A stretch of DNA of 39,165 bases from Halorientalis persicus (GCF_900110215.1 NZ_FOCX01000028.1:1-39165); one strand, 5' to 3'; counted from the first letter of the stretch, positions 24,457-31,651 are shown. Notes: generated from the letters alone by a model not told the origin. Numbers and translations: made by a program.

Positions 24457-24604
24457 TCCGCCGAGCGATCGTCGACACGAGTTGAACGGCGACCAGGGGG
24501 GAGGGTCACAGTTGTCCGTAGCTGTCCCACCCCACGCCCCAGCAGCGTTGGTTGTGTCGCTGTCCCGTCGCTCCGCTATCTTCAACAGACGGGCGCTCCT
24601 CAGG

Positions 24605-24961
24605 ATGACTATGGACTGCCCCGCGTGCGGGTCCCCAGTCACCCTCGAGGTCGGACCGGACCGGCCGCTTTCGACGTCGGTGTCCGACGCCGTCCTCGCA
24701 GCGGAAGAGGACGAGCAGATCGAGGTGACCCGAGACTGTTGGGACTGTGGCTGGCACGAAACGCGGGCGCTTCGCGTCACATCGATCGACACGACCGCCG
24801 GCGACGAGACTGCCGTCGAGCGAGCCGCACTCATCGACGAGATTACCGACGAGCTCGCGTCGATCGAGAGTGTGGGTACGCTTGAGGAGACGCTGGCTGC
24901 AATCCGCCAGCAACGAGCAACCGACCCGACGACGACCGATACAGACAACGCCACGGAGTGA
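24605..24961 (+). CDS. Small zinc-ribbon protein with acidic helical tail
   Basis: 118 residues from ATG at 24605; a second ATG at 24611 is also possible. CPAC near the start and CWDCGWHET about 40 residues later form a four-Cys zinc ribbon. The C-terminal half is acidic and helical (AALIDEITDELASIESV, LEETLAAIRQQ). The family is not recognised. The upstream 148 bases to the previous gene show no other ORF, so the gene may have its own promoter. The next gene begins seven bases downstream. Confidence 0.65.
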   Translation: MTMDCPACGSPVTLEVGPDRPLSTSVSDAVLAAEEDEQIEVTRDCWDCGWHETRALRVTSIDTTAGDETAVERAALIDEITDELASIESVGTLEETLAAIRQQRATDPTTTDTDNATE

Positions 24962-24967
24962 CTCGCA

Positions 24968-25297
24968 ATGCCTGATGCTGAGCCCCACTATAACGTCCGT
25001 GAGCAAACCGGGAATCCCGACCACGCATCGGTCGATGATGTGGTTGACCTCGTGATCCACCGAGCGCAGAACCCGCGAGCCGAGCACGAGGATGCGCATT
25101 TCGATACGGCGGTCGCGGCTCTCGCTGACAGGTACGGAACGGAGTCGGTCCGGACAGTCATCCACCGCATCCTCGTCGACGACGAGCCGTTTCGGACCGC
25201 CACGAACGGCCTTGAGATGCGCAACGTCGACGGCGTTCGGATCGGGACCGCCGCCAGCTGGTTCCTCGAGGAACTGAACGCACAGGACTCCGACTGA
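24968..25297 (+). CDS. Conserved-looking small acidic protein
   Basis: 109 residues from ATG at 24968, seven bases after the zinc-ribbon gene. It has regular helical text: VDDVVDLVIHRAQNPRAEHEDAH, FDTAVAALADRYGTESVRTVIHRIL, and ASWFLEELNAQ. No cysteine pairs, membrane segment or known catalytic motif is visible. Its place between zinc-ribbon genes and a toxin-antitoxin pair suggests a plasmid or element accessory function. I cannot assign a family. Confidence 0.6.
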   Translation: MPDAEPHYNVREQTGNPDHASVDDVVDLVIHRAQNPRAEHEDAHFDTAVAALADRYGTESVRTVIHRILVDDEPFRTATNGLEMRNVDGVRIGTAASWFLEELNAQDSD

Positions 25298-25365
25298 GAC
25301 TGGCGGGACGACCCCGTCAGGAGACCGATGTGCAAGCTCTGTGCAAACGCCGAAACGGTTATCAC

Positions 25366-25390
25366 TCTATGTGCATAACTTGCACATAGA
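25366..25390. promoter_or_regulatory. Perfect palindromic operator at the RHH/PIN gene start
   Basis: TCTATGTGCA (25366-25375) and TGCACATAGA (25381-25390) form a perfect 10-bp inverted repeat with a 5-base spacer, ending directly before the ATG at 25391. Two further half-sites TGTGCA lie at 25329-25334 and 25340-25345, 11 bases apart. GGTTATC just upstream is a possible TATA element. The layout fits autorepression by the RHH protein through blocking a leaderless promoter. Confidence 0.75.
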
Positions 25391-25759
25391 ATGAGCGCAA
25401 GCGACGATCCGCGACGGGTCCATTTCCAGTCGCCGGAGTATCTCGTCGACCGGCTGGATGCGATCGCAGAGCTCTTCGACAAGGATCGGACGGATCTGCT
25501 TGTCGAGGCGATTCGGGAATACATCGAAGACACGGCCGACAGCGAGACGTTCCAGGAACTTGTCGCCACGAAGTACTACGACGACCAGCTTGAGTTCGAG
25601 ACGGTCAAGCAGTTGGTCGGCGCCGAGACTGCCCAGCGTCTCCGGCTTCTCAAAGCAGATCTCGAGGATGAACCACTCGATCTTGCTGCCCCCGACGACG
25701 TCGACGTCTACGATGGCGACGCGACGGCGGTCGAGACCGCAGCCGACGACGAGCAATGA
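25391..25759 (+). CDS. Ribbon-helix-helix antitoxin-like regulator (VapB-type)
   Basis: 122 residues from ATG at 25391. The start RRVHFQSPEYLVDRLDAIAELFDKDRTDLLVEAIREYI is a ribbon-helix-helix fold: a strand, then two helices. A longer C-terminal part (FETVKQLVGAETAQRLRLL) probably binds the toxin. It overlaps the PIN gene by ATGA and lies directly behind the palindromic operator. Together these features fit a type II antitoxin that neutralises the PIN nuclease and represses the pair. At 122 residues it is longer than most VapB antitoxins (about 80). Confidence 0.8.
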   Translation: MSASDDPRRVHFQSPEYLVDRLDAIAELFDKDRTDLLVEAIREYIEDTADSETFQELVATKYYDDQLEFETVKQLVGAETAQRLRLLKADLEDEPLDLAAPDDVDVYDGDATAVETAADDEQ

Positions 25760-26325
25760 GCGGCCGGCGACTGCGTACGGTCGTCGCCGACACCAGTGCA
25801 CTCGTCAGTCTCGCGGTTCCCAGAGCCGACGCGACCGTCGACACTGACACTCCGGACCCGTTCCAGTATCTGCTCACCTCGTGTGAGGTGTTCGTACCAC
25901 CAGAAGTGGTCGCGGAACTCCGTGACATCACGCAGTACCAGGACATCCACGGGGCAGCCGCGAGTAACGTCCTCGCAGCCCGCAGCTACTATACGGTCAC
26001 GGACCCGTACGAGCGCGAGGATACACCAGACTCGCGGCCGACGTTCGGGCTCGACGACGGCGAAACCGACGGTATCGTCCTCGCGAACGCGCTCGATGTC
26101 GATGGGGTTCTCACCGACGAGTTCGGCGGGACGAACTTCCCGCTCATCCACGCCGTGCTGCAGGGGCCACGGATCGTCCCGACGCCGCGGCTCATCGTCG
26201 ACTACGCTCGGAACGGCCATCTGAGCCCCGAAGAGGCTCGGGCGCTGATCACGACGATTAGCCCGCATCGGAGCTGGGAGAACAGTCCGTACGTCACACA
26301 ATTGCTCCGCCGTCTCGAAGAGTAA
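25756..26325 (+). CDS. PIN-domain ribonuclease (VapC-type toxin)
   Basis: 189 residues. VVADTSALVSLAV provides the first catalytic Asp (D12), FVPPEVVAEL the following Glu region, GLDDGETDGIVLANAL the central acidic cluster, and VDGVLTDEFGG the late Asp. This is the complete PIN acidic set for metal-dependent RNA cleavage. The C-terminal RLIVDYARNGHLSPEEARALI helix is common in archaeal PIN proteins. It is about 50 residues longer than minimal VapC. Overlap with the RHH gene indicates one operon. In VapC toxins the target is usually tRNA or rRNA; the target here is unknown. The pair could stabilise the element. Confidence 0.85.
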   Translation: MSGRRLRTVVADTSALVSLAVPRADATVDTDTPDPFQYLLTSCEVFVPPEVVAELRDITQYQDIHGAAASNVLAARSYYTVTDPYEREDTPDSRPTFGLDDGETDGIVLANALDVDGVLTDEFGGTNFPLIHAVLQGPRIVPTPRLIVDYARNGHLSPEEARALITTISPHRSWENSPYVTQLLRRLEE

Positions 26326-26652
26326 CCGGCCTCCGAGTAACGATGCCGAACAGCCAGCGCCGGCGACGACACCCGAAAGCCCTCGGCCGCTCGGCATCCC
26401 GCGACCACCGCTGCGCTCCTCGTCCCTGCGGTGCTTACGGGGTCGGGGGACGGCCGAGGCGGCCTCGCCCTTTCTGAGTCCGCCAGGACGGTAGCTGGGT
26501 CACCGAGTGTCGCGGCCGGCTGGACAGTGGGTACGACACGGCCCGCCCCGCTCGCCGCTGCCGCCCTCCGCGTCGCTCGCGACCGACCATTCCGGGCTGC
26601 CTGCCTGCAGTAGCGGGCGGGCTGCCGGGCTAAAATGAATGTGCCCTCGACG

Positions 26653-26715
26653 CCAGCGGGAAAGCGCGGGGGGTTGCGCGGCGTGGCTGCTCACCCCCCA
26701 CGCTTTCTCCGCTGG
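26653..26715. repeat. Imperfect 21/22-bp inverted repeat
   Basis: CCAGCGGGAAAGCGCGGGGGG (26653-26673, 21 bases) and the 22-base arm at 26694-26715 pair with one bulge and one mismatch, around a 20-base loop. It is the first of the series of repeats before the RPA-like gene. Confidence 0.65.
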
Positions 26716-26769
26716 CCGCTCGCTCCGGGCGGGTCGGCGCGCGGTGCTGGTTGGGATCGCCGCACTCGG

Positions 26770-26825
26770 GCGCGCTCTCGCTCGCGCCCGGTAGGGCGCT
26801 CGCGAAGGCGCGAGCGAGAGCGCGC
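26770..26825. repeat. Perfect 19-bp GC-rich inverted repeat
   Basis: GCGCGCTCTCGCTCGCGCC at 26770-26788 and its exact inverse at 26807-26825 flank an 18-base loop. It contains alternating CGC/CTC steps, so it could form a very stable hairpin or cruciform. The next bases outward do not pair. Confidence 0.85.
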
Positions 26826-26858
26826 AGTCGGTGCTATTGGACGTCGACACGTCGGAAA

Positions 26859-26883
26859 ACCGCGATGCTTGGGACATCGCGGT
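26859..26883. repeat. Perfect 9-bp inverted repeat
   Basis: ACCGCGATG (26859-26867) and CATCGCGGT (26875-26883) surround a 7-base loop, 38 bases before the RPA-like start codon. Confidence 0.8.
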
Positions 26884-26904
26884 GGCGGCGCGCAAGCGCC
26901 TTCA

Positions 26905-26920
26905 GGTCTCTGGTGAGACC
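26905..26920. repeat. 6-bp hairpin abutting the RPA-like start codon
   Basis: GGTCTC (26905-26910), loop TGGT, GAGACC (26915-26920). The stem ends one base before the ATG at 26922, and no Shine-Dalgarno is present, so the hairpin could mask or position the start. Confidence 0.65.
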
Positions 26921-26921
26921 A

Positions 26922-27782
26922 ATGTCAAGTAACAACTCGAGTCGCAAGGTCGTTACGGTGGATGAACAGGCATTCGAACGAACCGAAGAGGCCGACGTCG
27001 ACGAGGACGGCTTCGAGGTCGTCGACGACCAGCCGGAGTTCCGGGCGACGGTCCAGCAGGAAACGCAGGCGAAGGTGGATTCCAACCACCCCGACGGGAT
27101 CGTCCAGGACTTCTCGCACCTGCCCCTCGCGCAGGAAGAGAAGATTCGTGCCCGGGAAGCCGAACTGGAGCACATCAGCGCCCAGGCGGAACTCGGCACC
27201 CAGGAGGGCCGGGCGAAGCGAACTCGCGAGGTGGTCACCGAACGGCGGCAGCGCAAGCGGAAGGAACGCACCCCCGAGCGGACGGATCCGCGCGAACGCC
27301 TCTCCCGGATGGAGCTGGCGAAGGTGAACCAGGAAGCAGACCGGATGGCACAGCGGCTTCGCACCGGTCACAGTCGGGCGGCCGTCTCGCGGGCGCTCGC
27401 AAAGCGGGTCGCCAAGGGGCAGGACATCACCAAAGCAGTGTTCGACACGATGGACGCGCTCAAGGCGGCCCCCGGCGCGATCTGCCCGATTGAGGACGTC
27501 CCGGACGTGCAGACGGATGAGGTGAGCATCGAAGGCGAGATCGTGAAACTCTGGCCTCCGAGCGATTCAGCCATAGCCCAAGTCGGTCTCATCGCAGACG
27601 ACACTGGGAAAATCAAGTTCACGTCCTGGACGGCTTCAGAGCCAAAATTCGTCCGAGAGGGTGAACGGGTGCGGATGCGCGCGCTCAAGAAGAACTGGTA
27701 CCAGGGGCGGTGTTCCCTCGCAGTCACCTACGACAGTATGATCGTCTTCCCAGAGCGCGACGACCGCTGGTGGGAAGAGTAG
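26922..27782 (+). CDS. OB-fold single-stranded DNA-binding protein (RPA-like)
   Basis: 286 residues from ATG at 26922 (MSSNNSSRKVVTVDEQAF); longer frames run into GC-rich non-coding sequence. The middle is helical and basic (RRQRKRKERTPERTDPRERL, MAQRLRTGHSRAAVSRAL). Residues about 190-275 form an OB-fold of the RPA type: SIEGEIVKLWPPSDS, LIADDTGKIKFTSW, REGERVRMRALKKNW and GRCSLAVTYDSMIVF. The tail has a WW (DDRWWEE). This type of single-OB protein is common on haloarchaeal plasmids and would protect single-stranded DNA during replication or transfer. It fits with the primase and coupling ATPase in the same element. GC-rich structured DNA flanks it on both sides. Confidence 0.8.
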   Translation: MSSNNSSRKVVTVDEQAFERTEEADVDEDGFEVVDDQPEFRATVQQETQAKVDSNHPDGIVQDFSHLPLAQEEKIRAREAELEHISAQAELGTQEGRAKRTREVVTERRQRKRKERTPERTDPRERLSRMELAKVNQEADRMAQRLRTGHSRAAVSRALAKRVAKGQDITKAVFDTMDALKAAPGAICPIEDVPDVQTDEVSIEGEIVKLWPPSDSAIAQVGLIADDTGKIKFTSWTASEPKFVREGERVRMRALKKNWYQGRCSLAVTYDSMIVFPERDDRWWEE

Positions 27783-28117
27783 GGGCCGATGCCCTTCTTT
27801 TTCTGGTGAGTGCCGGACCGACCCAAGCCCCGCCGCCCCGCCCACCGCTCCGTGCTCGCTCCCTCCGGTCGCTGCGCGCGCAGCCACGACCTCGAGTACT
27901 GATCCAACGGTTATCTCGAGATTCAAAGAAATCGGTACGCTTCCCGAATGGAGTCATCTGGCCCCAATAGGTGCGGGCAACCAAGCGCAGTCATATGAAT
28001 CCAAGGACGACTGCATCTATGAAATCTGTAGGGTGAATGCTCGAGAGAAATTGGATATTGAGGCCTATGTGGAGGACCAGTAGTCATCAATCGATCCCAA
28101 ACACATCCTCACTAAAC
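27783..28117. other. Gap after RPA-like gene with GC-rich palindrome and a gene remnant
   Basis: 335 bases. The first 110 are GC-rich, with a perfect 14-base palindrome GCTGCGCGCGCAGC at 27871-27884. The rest has lower GC and holds the C-terminal remnant described separately. No promoter or RNA gene is evident. The fall in GC at about 27900 marks the edge of the defence island. Confidence 0.5.
27886..28083 (+). pseudogene. Possible C-terminal remnant of an unknown protein
   Basis: An open frame ending in TAG at 28081-28083 reads STDPTVISRFKEIGTLPEW, HLAPIGAGNQAQSYES, then DDCIYEICRVNAREKLDIEA and YVEDQ at the end. It has normal protein composition, unlike the Arg/Pro-rich neighbouring frames, but no start codon with context and no N-terminal domain. 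It is probably the surviving tail of a gene broken when the defence genes or the GC-rich block arrived. The family is not recognised. It could also be chance coding. Confidence 0.3.
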
Positions 28118-28570
28118 TCACCGACATTGCCACTCACAGGAATACCCGGGGTCATCGAAATCTTGCCCTGTCTCAAACCTCACAAACAGCCCATAGTCAT
28201 AATCTAAGTGTTGCATATATGCTCGTATCTTCTGGCGGTCACCGCCGCTTGGATTCCCCGATTTCTTCGCTTCGACTACAAGGATATTATGCTCTCCGGA
28301 GCCTCGTTGATGTAGAATAACGTCCGGTACTACTCGTCCCTGGCTTCCGCTTGTTAGCAATTCCTCTGGAACCTCTTTGGTTTCATCACCACCGACACGA
28401 TTGTACTCAACATCTACGTCCCAATGATCCTCAACAGCTTCCTGTAGGTACATTCCGAGCCGATGAGTAATGCTCCTCTCGTTAATATCGAACCTCAGTA
28501 AGTCAGCATCCTCGTCATTGACCTTCTCAAGCGCAACAGAGACCGCCTGCCGTACCTCGTCTTCGTTCAT
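28118..28570 (-). CDS. PD-(D/E)xK nuclease-like protein
   Basis: 150 residues from ATG at 28570. VVPDVILHQRGSGEHNILVVEAKKSG gives the PD-(D/E)xK signature: P82-D83, then E100-A-K102 at the end of the next strand. DRQKIRAYMQHLDYDYGLFVRF is the usual helix and strand after the core, with YGLFV marking the fold. A helix with Glu (about 44) precedes it, as in many restriction-type nucleases. It is the last gene of the minus-strand run from KwaA and overlaps the EVE-like gene by ATGA, which suggests that EVE reader and nuclease work together. The substrate is unknown; modified DNA is a reasonable inference. Confidence 0.75.
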   Translation of the reverse strand: MNEDEVRQAVSVALEKVNDEDADLLRFDINERSITHRLGMYLQEAVEDHWDVDVEYNRVGGDETKEVPEELLTSGSQGRVVPDVILHQRGSGEHNILVVEAKKSGNPSGGDRQKIRAYMQHLDYDYGLFVRFETGQDFDDPGYSCEWQCR

Positions 28571-29043
28571 ACCTGAGTCGTGAGATCGTTGACTTTGTCG
28601 AGGTCTGAAGGTGCGACCTGGGTAAAATTGAACCCCTGCTGCCCACAATAACTCATCTTCTCGGAGAACTCTCCTTGGTCAACGAGCCGCTGAATGTCTT
28701 GGTAGTTGATTTTGGGTTTAATCTCTATCGACGTCTCAAACTCCAAGAGCGCGCCTTTTGAGTCGATTTGTTTGTTCTCGATCGGCAGAATATGGCTGAG
28801 ACAGGTCGGGTGATCGTTTACGGAGGATGAACAATACAGAAGCGCGGTATCTCCCCCGGTCGCAGTTTCCCATGCATCGCGACGTTCGTATCCCTCACGT
28901 TTCCAGTAGGGATTTGCGTTGAAATATCGGTGATGTCGAAGCGGCTCATCAACGAATGTCGGGCCCATAGCACCGCGGATATACTCTGGTTTCGCATCCT
29001 CGCTGATTTCGCGGCCATTCGTTTGGATGAGGAAGACGCTCAT
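28567..29043 (-). CDS. EVE (PUA-like) domain protein, candidate modified-base reader
   Basis: 158 residues from ATG at 29043 (MSVFLIQTNGREISEDAK); an upstream in-frame extension is not supported because it crosses the zinc-ribbon gene. Elements of the EVE/PUA pocket are seen: RYFNANPYWKREGYERRDAWE, then GDTALLYCSSSVNDHP, CLSHILPIE, and later KMSYCGQQGFNFTQVA. EVE domains bind modified bases such as 5-methyl or hydroxymethyl cytosine and are often part of restriction or defence systems. The stop overlaps the nuclease start by four bases. The assignment rests on motif order, so PUA-like is safer than EVE in the strict sense. Confidence 0.6.
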   Translation of the reverse strand: MSVFLIQTNGREISEDAKPEYIRGAMGPTFVDEPLRHHRYFNANPYWKREGYERRDAWETATGGDTALLYCSSSVNDHPTCLSHILPIENKQIDSKGALLEFETSIEIKPKINYQDIQRLVDQGEFSEKMSYCGQQGFNFTQVAPSDLDKVNDLTTQV

Positions 29044-29111
29044 ACTACCGGGAACTGGAGGATGGACAATAAATTGGGTTGACCAGCAGATTCCACCGTG
29101 TTCGCTGTTGC

Positions 29112-29228
29112 CTATGCGCGGAAGTTCTCGCCGCAGTTTCGGCACGTCGCCCAGCCTCCTTGTTTCACCTTCTGCTTTTCACCGCACTCTGGACACTCCC
29201 GCCACACGGAGCGATTTCGATGGGACAT
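29112..29228 (-). CDS. Small zinc-ribbon protein (38 residues)
   Basis: ATG at 29228 opens MSHRNRSVWRECPECGEKQK and ends CRNCGENFRA at a TAG (29112-29114). CPECG and CRNCG, 18 residues apart, form a complete four-Cys zinc ribbon, the kind of small CPxCG protein that haloarchaea encode in numbers. It lies between kwaB and the EVE-like gene on the same strand, with gaps of 46 and 68 bases. It may be a regulatory or structural part of the system, or an unrelated passenger. Confidence 0.7.
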   Translation of the reverse strand: MSHRNRSVWRECPECGEKQKVKQGGWATCRNCGENFRA

Positions 29229-29274
29229 AGTTCACCTCCGCTCTAATGACGTTATATCGTCCGCCCACTCTCGA

Positions 29275-30246
29275 TTAGAGGCGCTGTCCGCTATCAATTT
29301 CCCACTGTTCACCCATAATGTCGTCCTCAGCATACTTCGCCGCTAGTAACTTGATCAATTTCCAAGTATGCTGGTACTCGTCTACGCCCAATTCGATTTG
29401 GCCGTCCCGACGAGCGTAATCGAGCGAGAAACGGGTATCCAAATTGTATTTTTGAATCATCGCCTCGATTTTGTCTGGGGTGGCCTCTTCGTGAATATCG
29501 TTATCATAGATTTCGTACATCCCTCGAAGCATATTGATATGGCTCAGCATCCATGCGGTCGTGGTCTCACGGTCAGCAAAGGTAATCCCGGCATCCTCGA
29601 ACGCCTCGATGGCTTCCTCCGCTCGCTTTCTGTACTCCTCACGCATGTCGAACATACTCTCGAACGACTTTGGGGTAATAATGAACACCCACCCATCGTA
29701 GCAGATGGCGTTGAGGTTCGGGCGAATGACCAATAAATCCCCCTGAAAGCGCTCGTACTCCTCGTTTTGATACCAGAGTGTGAGTTCGTTTGTCGTGTCG
29801 ACCAATTTCGCGTTACTGTAGTTTTGAACCCCGATCAGAACCTTCCCGTCCGGTTCACTGATACGGATGAGTTGAAAATTCGGCTCAGGATCTTCCGAGT
29901 ACGTCGTCGTCCCGTCATTATCTCTGGAGTTCAGAATCTCAAATAGCTCGGAGTCGGGCAGGTTCTCTATTCTAACACACTGTATGACCGATTCCTCGCT
30001 AATCGTGTTTGCAACATCCAGGGGCCGTGCTCGGGTTCGCCCGTCACGAAGGTTGTTAATCTGTTCGGTGAGAGCGTCTGAGACGGTTTTTGCGATTTCC
30101 TGTTGAACAAGATGTCCAAGCTGAAGCTTCCCTACCTCTGGGGAGTCCCCCTGCTTCCTAACGAGCAAGAACTCAGCTTCCGTCCGCCCCTCCGCAAACT
30201 CCCGGGCTTCCTTGAGTTTTTCAGCCGCGTTTAGTTTCCCAGACAT
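29275..30246 (-). CDS. kwaB: Kiwa defence protein KwaB (DUF4868)
   Basis: 323 residues from ATG at 30246, one base after the KwaA stop. The protein fits DUF4868: a central beta-rich core around SDELFEILNSRD and IRISEPDGKVLIGVQNYSNA, then LLVIRPNLNAICYDGWVFIITPKSFESMFD, then the helical region FADRETTTAWMLSHINMLRGMYEI. Length is close to that of bacterial KwaB. KwaB is the cytoplasmic partner of KwaA; in published studies the two form a membrane-associated complex that stops phage after adsorption or injection. Base composition is AT-richer than in the transfer cluster, in line with separate acquisition. KwaA directly upstream supports the assignment. Confidence 0.82.
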   Translation of the reverse strand: MSGKLNAAEKLKEAREFAEGRTEAEFLLVRKQGDSPEVGKLQLGHLVQQEIAKTVSDALTEQINNLRDGRTRARPLDVANTISEESVIQCVRIENLPDSELFEILNSRDNDGTTTYSEDPEPNFQLIRISEPDGKVLIGVQNYSNAKLVDTTNELTLWYQNEEYERFQGDLLVIRPNLNAICYDGWVFIITPKSFESMFDMREEYRKRAEEAIEAFEDAGITFADRETTTAWMLSHINMLRGMYEIYDNDIHEEATPDKIEAMIQKYNLDTRFSLDYARRDGQIELGVDEYQHTWKLIKLLAAKYAEDDIMGEQWEIDSGQRL

Positions 30247-30247
30247 A

Positions 30248-30865
30248 TTATGGTGCGAGGTATGTGGTTCGACCGAGGGAGACGACCTCGATTTTCTTTC
30301 GGGGATTATCTGCCGTTTTTGTCTCCGGTAGTATCATTTTTTCCTCAAGTGAGGACTTACTGATTACCAATATCACCTGCTCGTCACTCGTCACCTCGTA
30401 CACCTGATAGCCGCGTATCCCCAACATCGGGTTGACATGCAGTATTTCCGAATTGATTTGGAGCACTCCCAAGATGACGAAAAACACTAGGAAGATACCA
30501 AGGTCAAGCAGAGTCGTGAAATTCAGACCCGCGAAGACAAAAACATAGACCAGTAGGTACGTCGAAAGCAGTTCACTCCGCTTCTGATACTTGTCGACTG
30601 GCTCTTGAGTAGTAGCACGGCTGGAATGAACCGTGACCATTCGGTACAAAAGGGCGGTGAACAATACACAGAGCACCAAAATTCCGATGGACAGATACGA
30701 GATGTATAGTCGGAAATCGATGTAGGGGAGGTCGATAAGGGGGATTTTGTAACCCGCGATCAAGAGTGGGGGAATCTTCCCGAACTTCAACGCCATAATG
30801 AAGAATAGCGGTACGTAAGAGCTGAGGAAGAGAACGATCTTGACCGGTGCCCTGAACTTTCGCAT
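30248..30865 (-). CDS. kwaA: Kiwa defence protein KwaA, membrane component
   Basis: 205 residues from ATG at 30865. Four membrane helices are evident: IVLFLSSYVPLFFIMAL (about 10-26), LYISYLSIGILVLCVLFTALLY (about 53-74), LLSTYLLVYVFVFAGLNF (about 98-115) and LDLGIFLVFFVILGVLQI (about 120-137). A cytoplasmic domain with INSEILHVNPMLGIRGYQVYEV and VILVISKSS follows. The four-TM plus soluble tail design and the immediate downstream KwaB define the Kiwa pair. Published work on bacterial Kiwa describes KwaA as the membrane sensor of phage infection. In this host the threat would be an archaeal virus. The low GC content suggests horizontal acquisition. Confidence 0.78.
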   Translation of the reverse strand: MRKFRAPVKIVLFLSSYVPLFFIMALKFGKIPPLLIAGYKIPLIDLPYIDFRLYISYLSIGILVLCVLFTALLYRMVTVHSSRATTQEPVDKYQKRSELLSTYLLVYVFVFAGLNFTTLLDLGIFLVFFVILGVLQINSEILHVNPMLGIRGYQVYEVTSDEQVILVISKSSLEEKMILPETKTADNPRKKIEVVSLGRTTYLAP

Positions 30866-30930
30866 AGTCGGCGCTACTCTTTTGTAATTGTCAGATGGCT
30901 ACTGACCTAATCTTGATGGTGGCTTGGTTG

Positions 30931-31641
30931 TTAGTCGGGTCTCGGAAAATCCTGGCTGCTTCCATCATACCTCATCTGTTCCAGGTCATCCTCAGACAGC
31001 TGTTTCACTATCTCAAGAAACCGCTTCCCACGAATTTCCATCCACGTCGTTTCGAGGGCTCGACGTTCCGTTTCCGTAGCTGGAATCCAGGTACAATCAC
31101 CAATAAACTGCTTACTCCCCTTCGAGGCCAACGCGAATGCTACCATTTGCTCTGGAATCTGGGTAAGAGCATCCGCCACTGACAGGAGATACGGCTCACT
31201 CAAGACGACAAACAGCAAGTCGTACTCTTGACCCAGTACCTTCCGGAACTCCTGAGGAATGTCCTTCTCCCGTCCGACCATCTGAATCGTCTCGTCGTTT
31301 GTTAGGTTGTCAATATCGTATCCTGCTCGCTCGGCCCGTGTTCGAACGGATTCGATATCGCTGAAACCGCACTCATAGGACGGGATCTCTGTCTCGCTAT
31401 GTAGCAACCCGAATCCTGCAGAAATGATATACCAGTCGACGTCGGCACTACTGCGGAGATGGTCGACCGCGGTCTTGATATGCTGGTGTTCATTGCCGGT
31501 ATACATCTCTGCCGCAGTCGTAGCGGATTCCGGATGTGCTTGCAGTAATTTCTCGCGCGAATGCTCGTCCACACCCTCACAGTCAAGAACAGGGTCGTAT
31601 CGTTTGTCTTTGGAACAGGGTGAGAGTACGAGAACGTTCAT
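30931..31641 (-). CDS. DUF6884-like protein
   Basis: 236 residues from ATG at 31641 (MNVLVLSPCSKDKRYDP). The start LSPCSKDK, the segment TAAEMYTGNEHQHI and DWYIISAGFGLLHSETEIPSYE reproduce the DUF6884 pattern (CSxxK...LY.s......wyilSa..GLl.....i.pY). The later part (QEYDLLFVVLSEPYLLSV) is consistent. The biochemical role of the family is not established to my knowledge; it is often found in defence or DNA-modification gene neighbourhoods. It is divergent from the GIY-YIG gene, with 73 bases and an inverted repeat between them. KwaA follows 65 bases downstream on the same strand, so both could be co-transcribed. Confidence 0.65.
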   Translation of the reverse strand: MNVLVLSPCSKDKRYDPVLDCEGVDEHSREKLLQAHPESATTAAEMYTGNEHQHIKTAVDHLRSSADVDWYIISAGFGLLHSETEIPSYECGFSDIESVRTRAERAGYDIDNLTNDETIQMVGREKDIPQEFRKVLGQEYDLLFVVLSEPYLLSVADALTQIPEQMVAFALASKGSKQFIGDCTWIPATETERRALETTWMEIRGKRFLEIVKQLSEDDLEQMRYDGSSQDFPRPD

Positions 31642-31651
31642 CCGGTATCCT

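Larger units (their letters stand above)
26326..26921. other. 596-base GC-rich non-coding block with serial inverted repeats
   Basis: No frame here has haloarchaeal protein composition; the open frames are Arg/Pro/Ala-rich artefacts of GC content. Four inverted repeats increase in density toward the RPA-like start (26653-26715, 26770-26825, 26859-26883, 26905-26920), plus a smaller one, GACGT/ACGTC, at 26840-26853. The region looks like a structured leader, a transfer origin or a replication origin; no choice can be made from sequence alone. Confidence 0.6.

Noticed and set aside
24457-24604. Gap between two small zinc-protein genes considered for a further gene
   Set aside because: The plus frame continuing from 24383 has no start of its own, and no other frame has supported composition.
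26431-26916. Arg/Pro-rich frames in the GC-rich block
   Set aside because: They arise from high GC; hairpin-forming repeats, not codon patterns, explain the sequence.
29098-29346. Plus-strand frame of 82 codons behind kwaB
   Set aside because: It is antisense to the 38-residue zinc ribbon and the KwaB 3' end, both of which have clear protein signatures.
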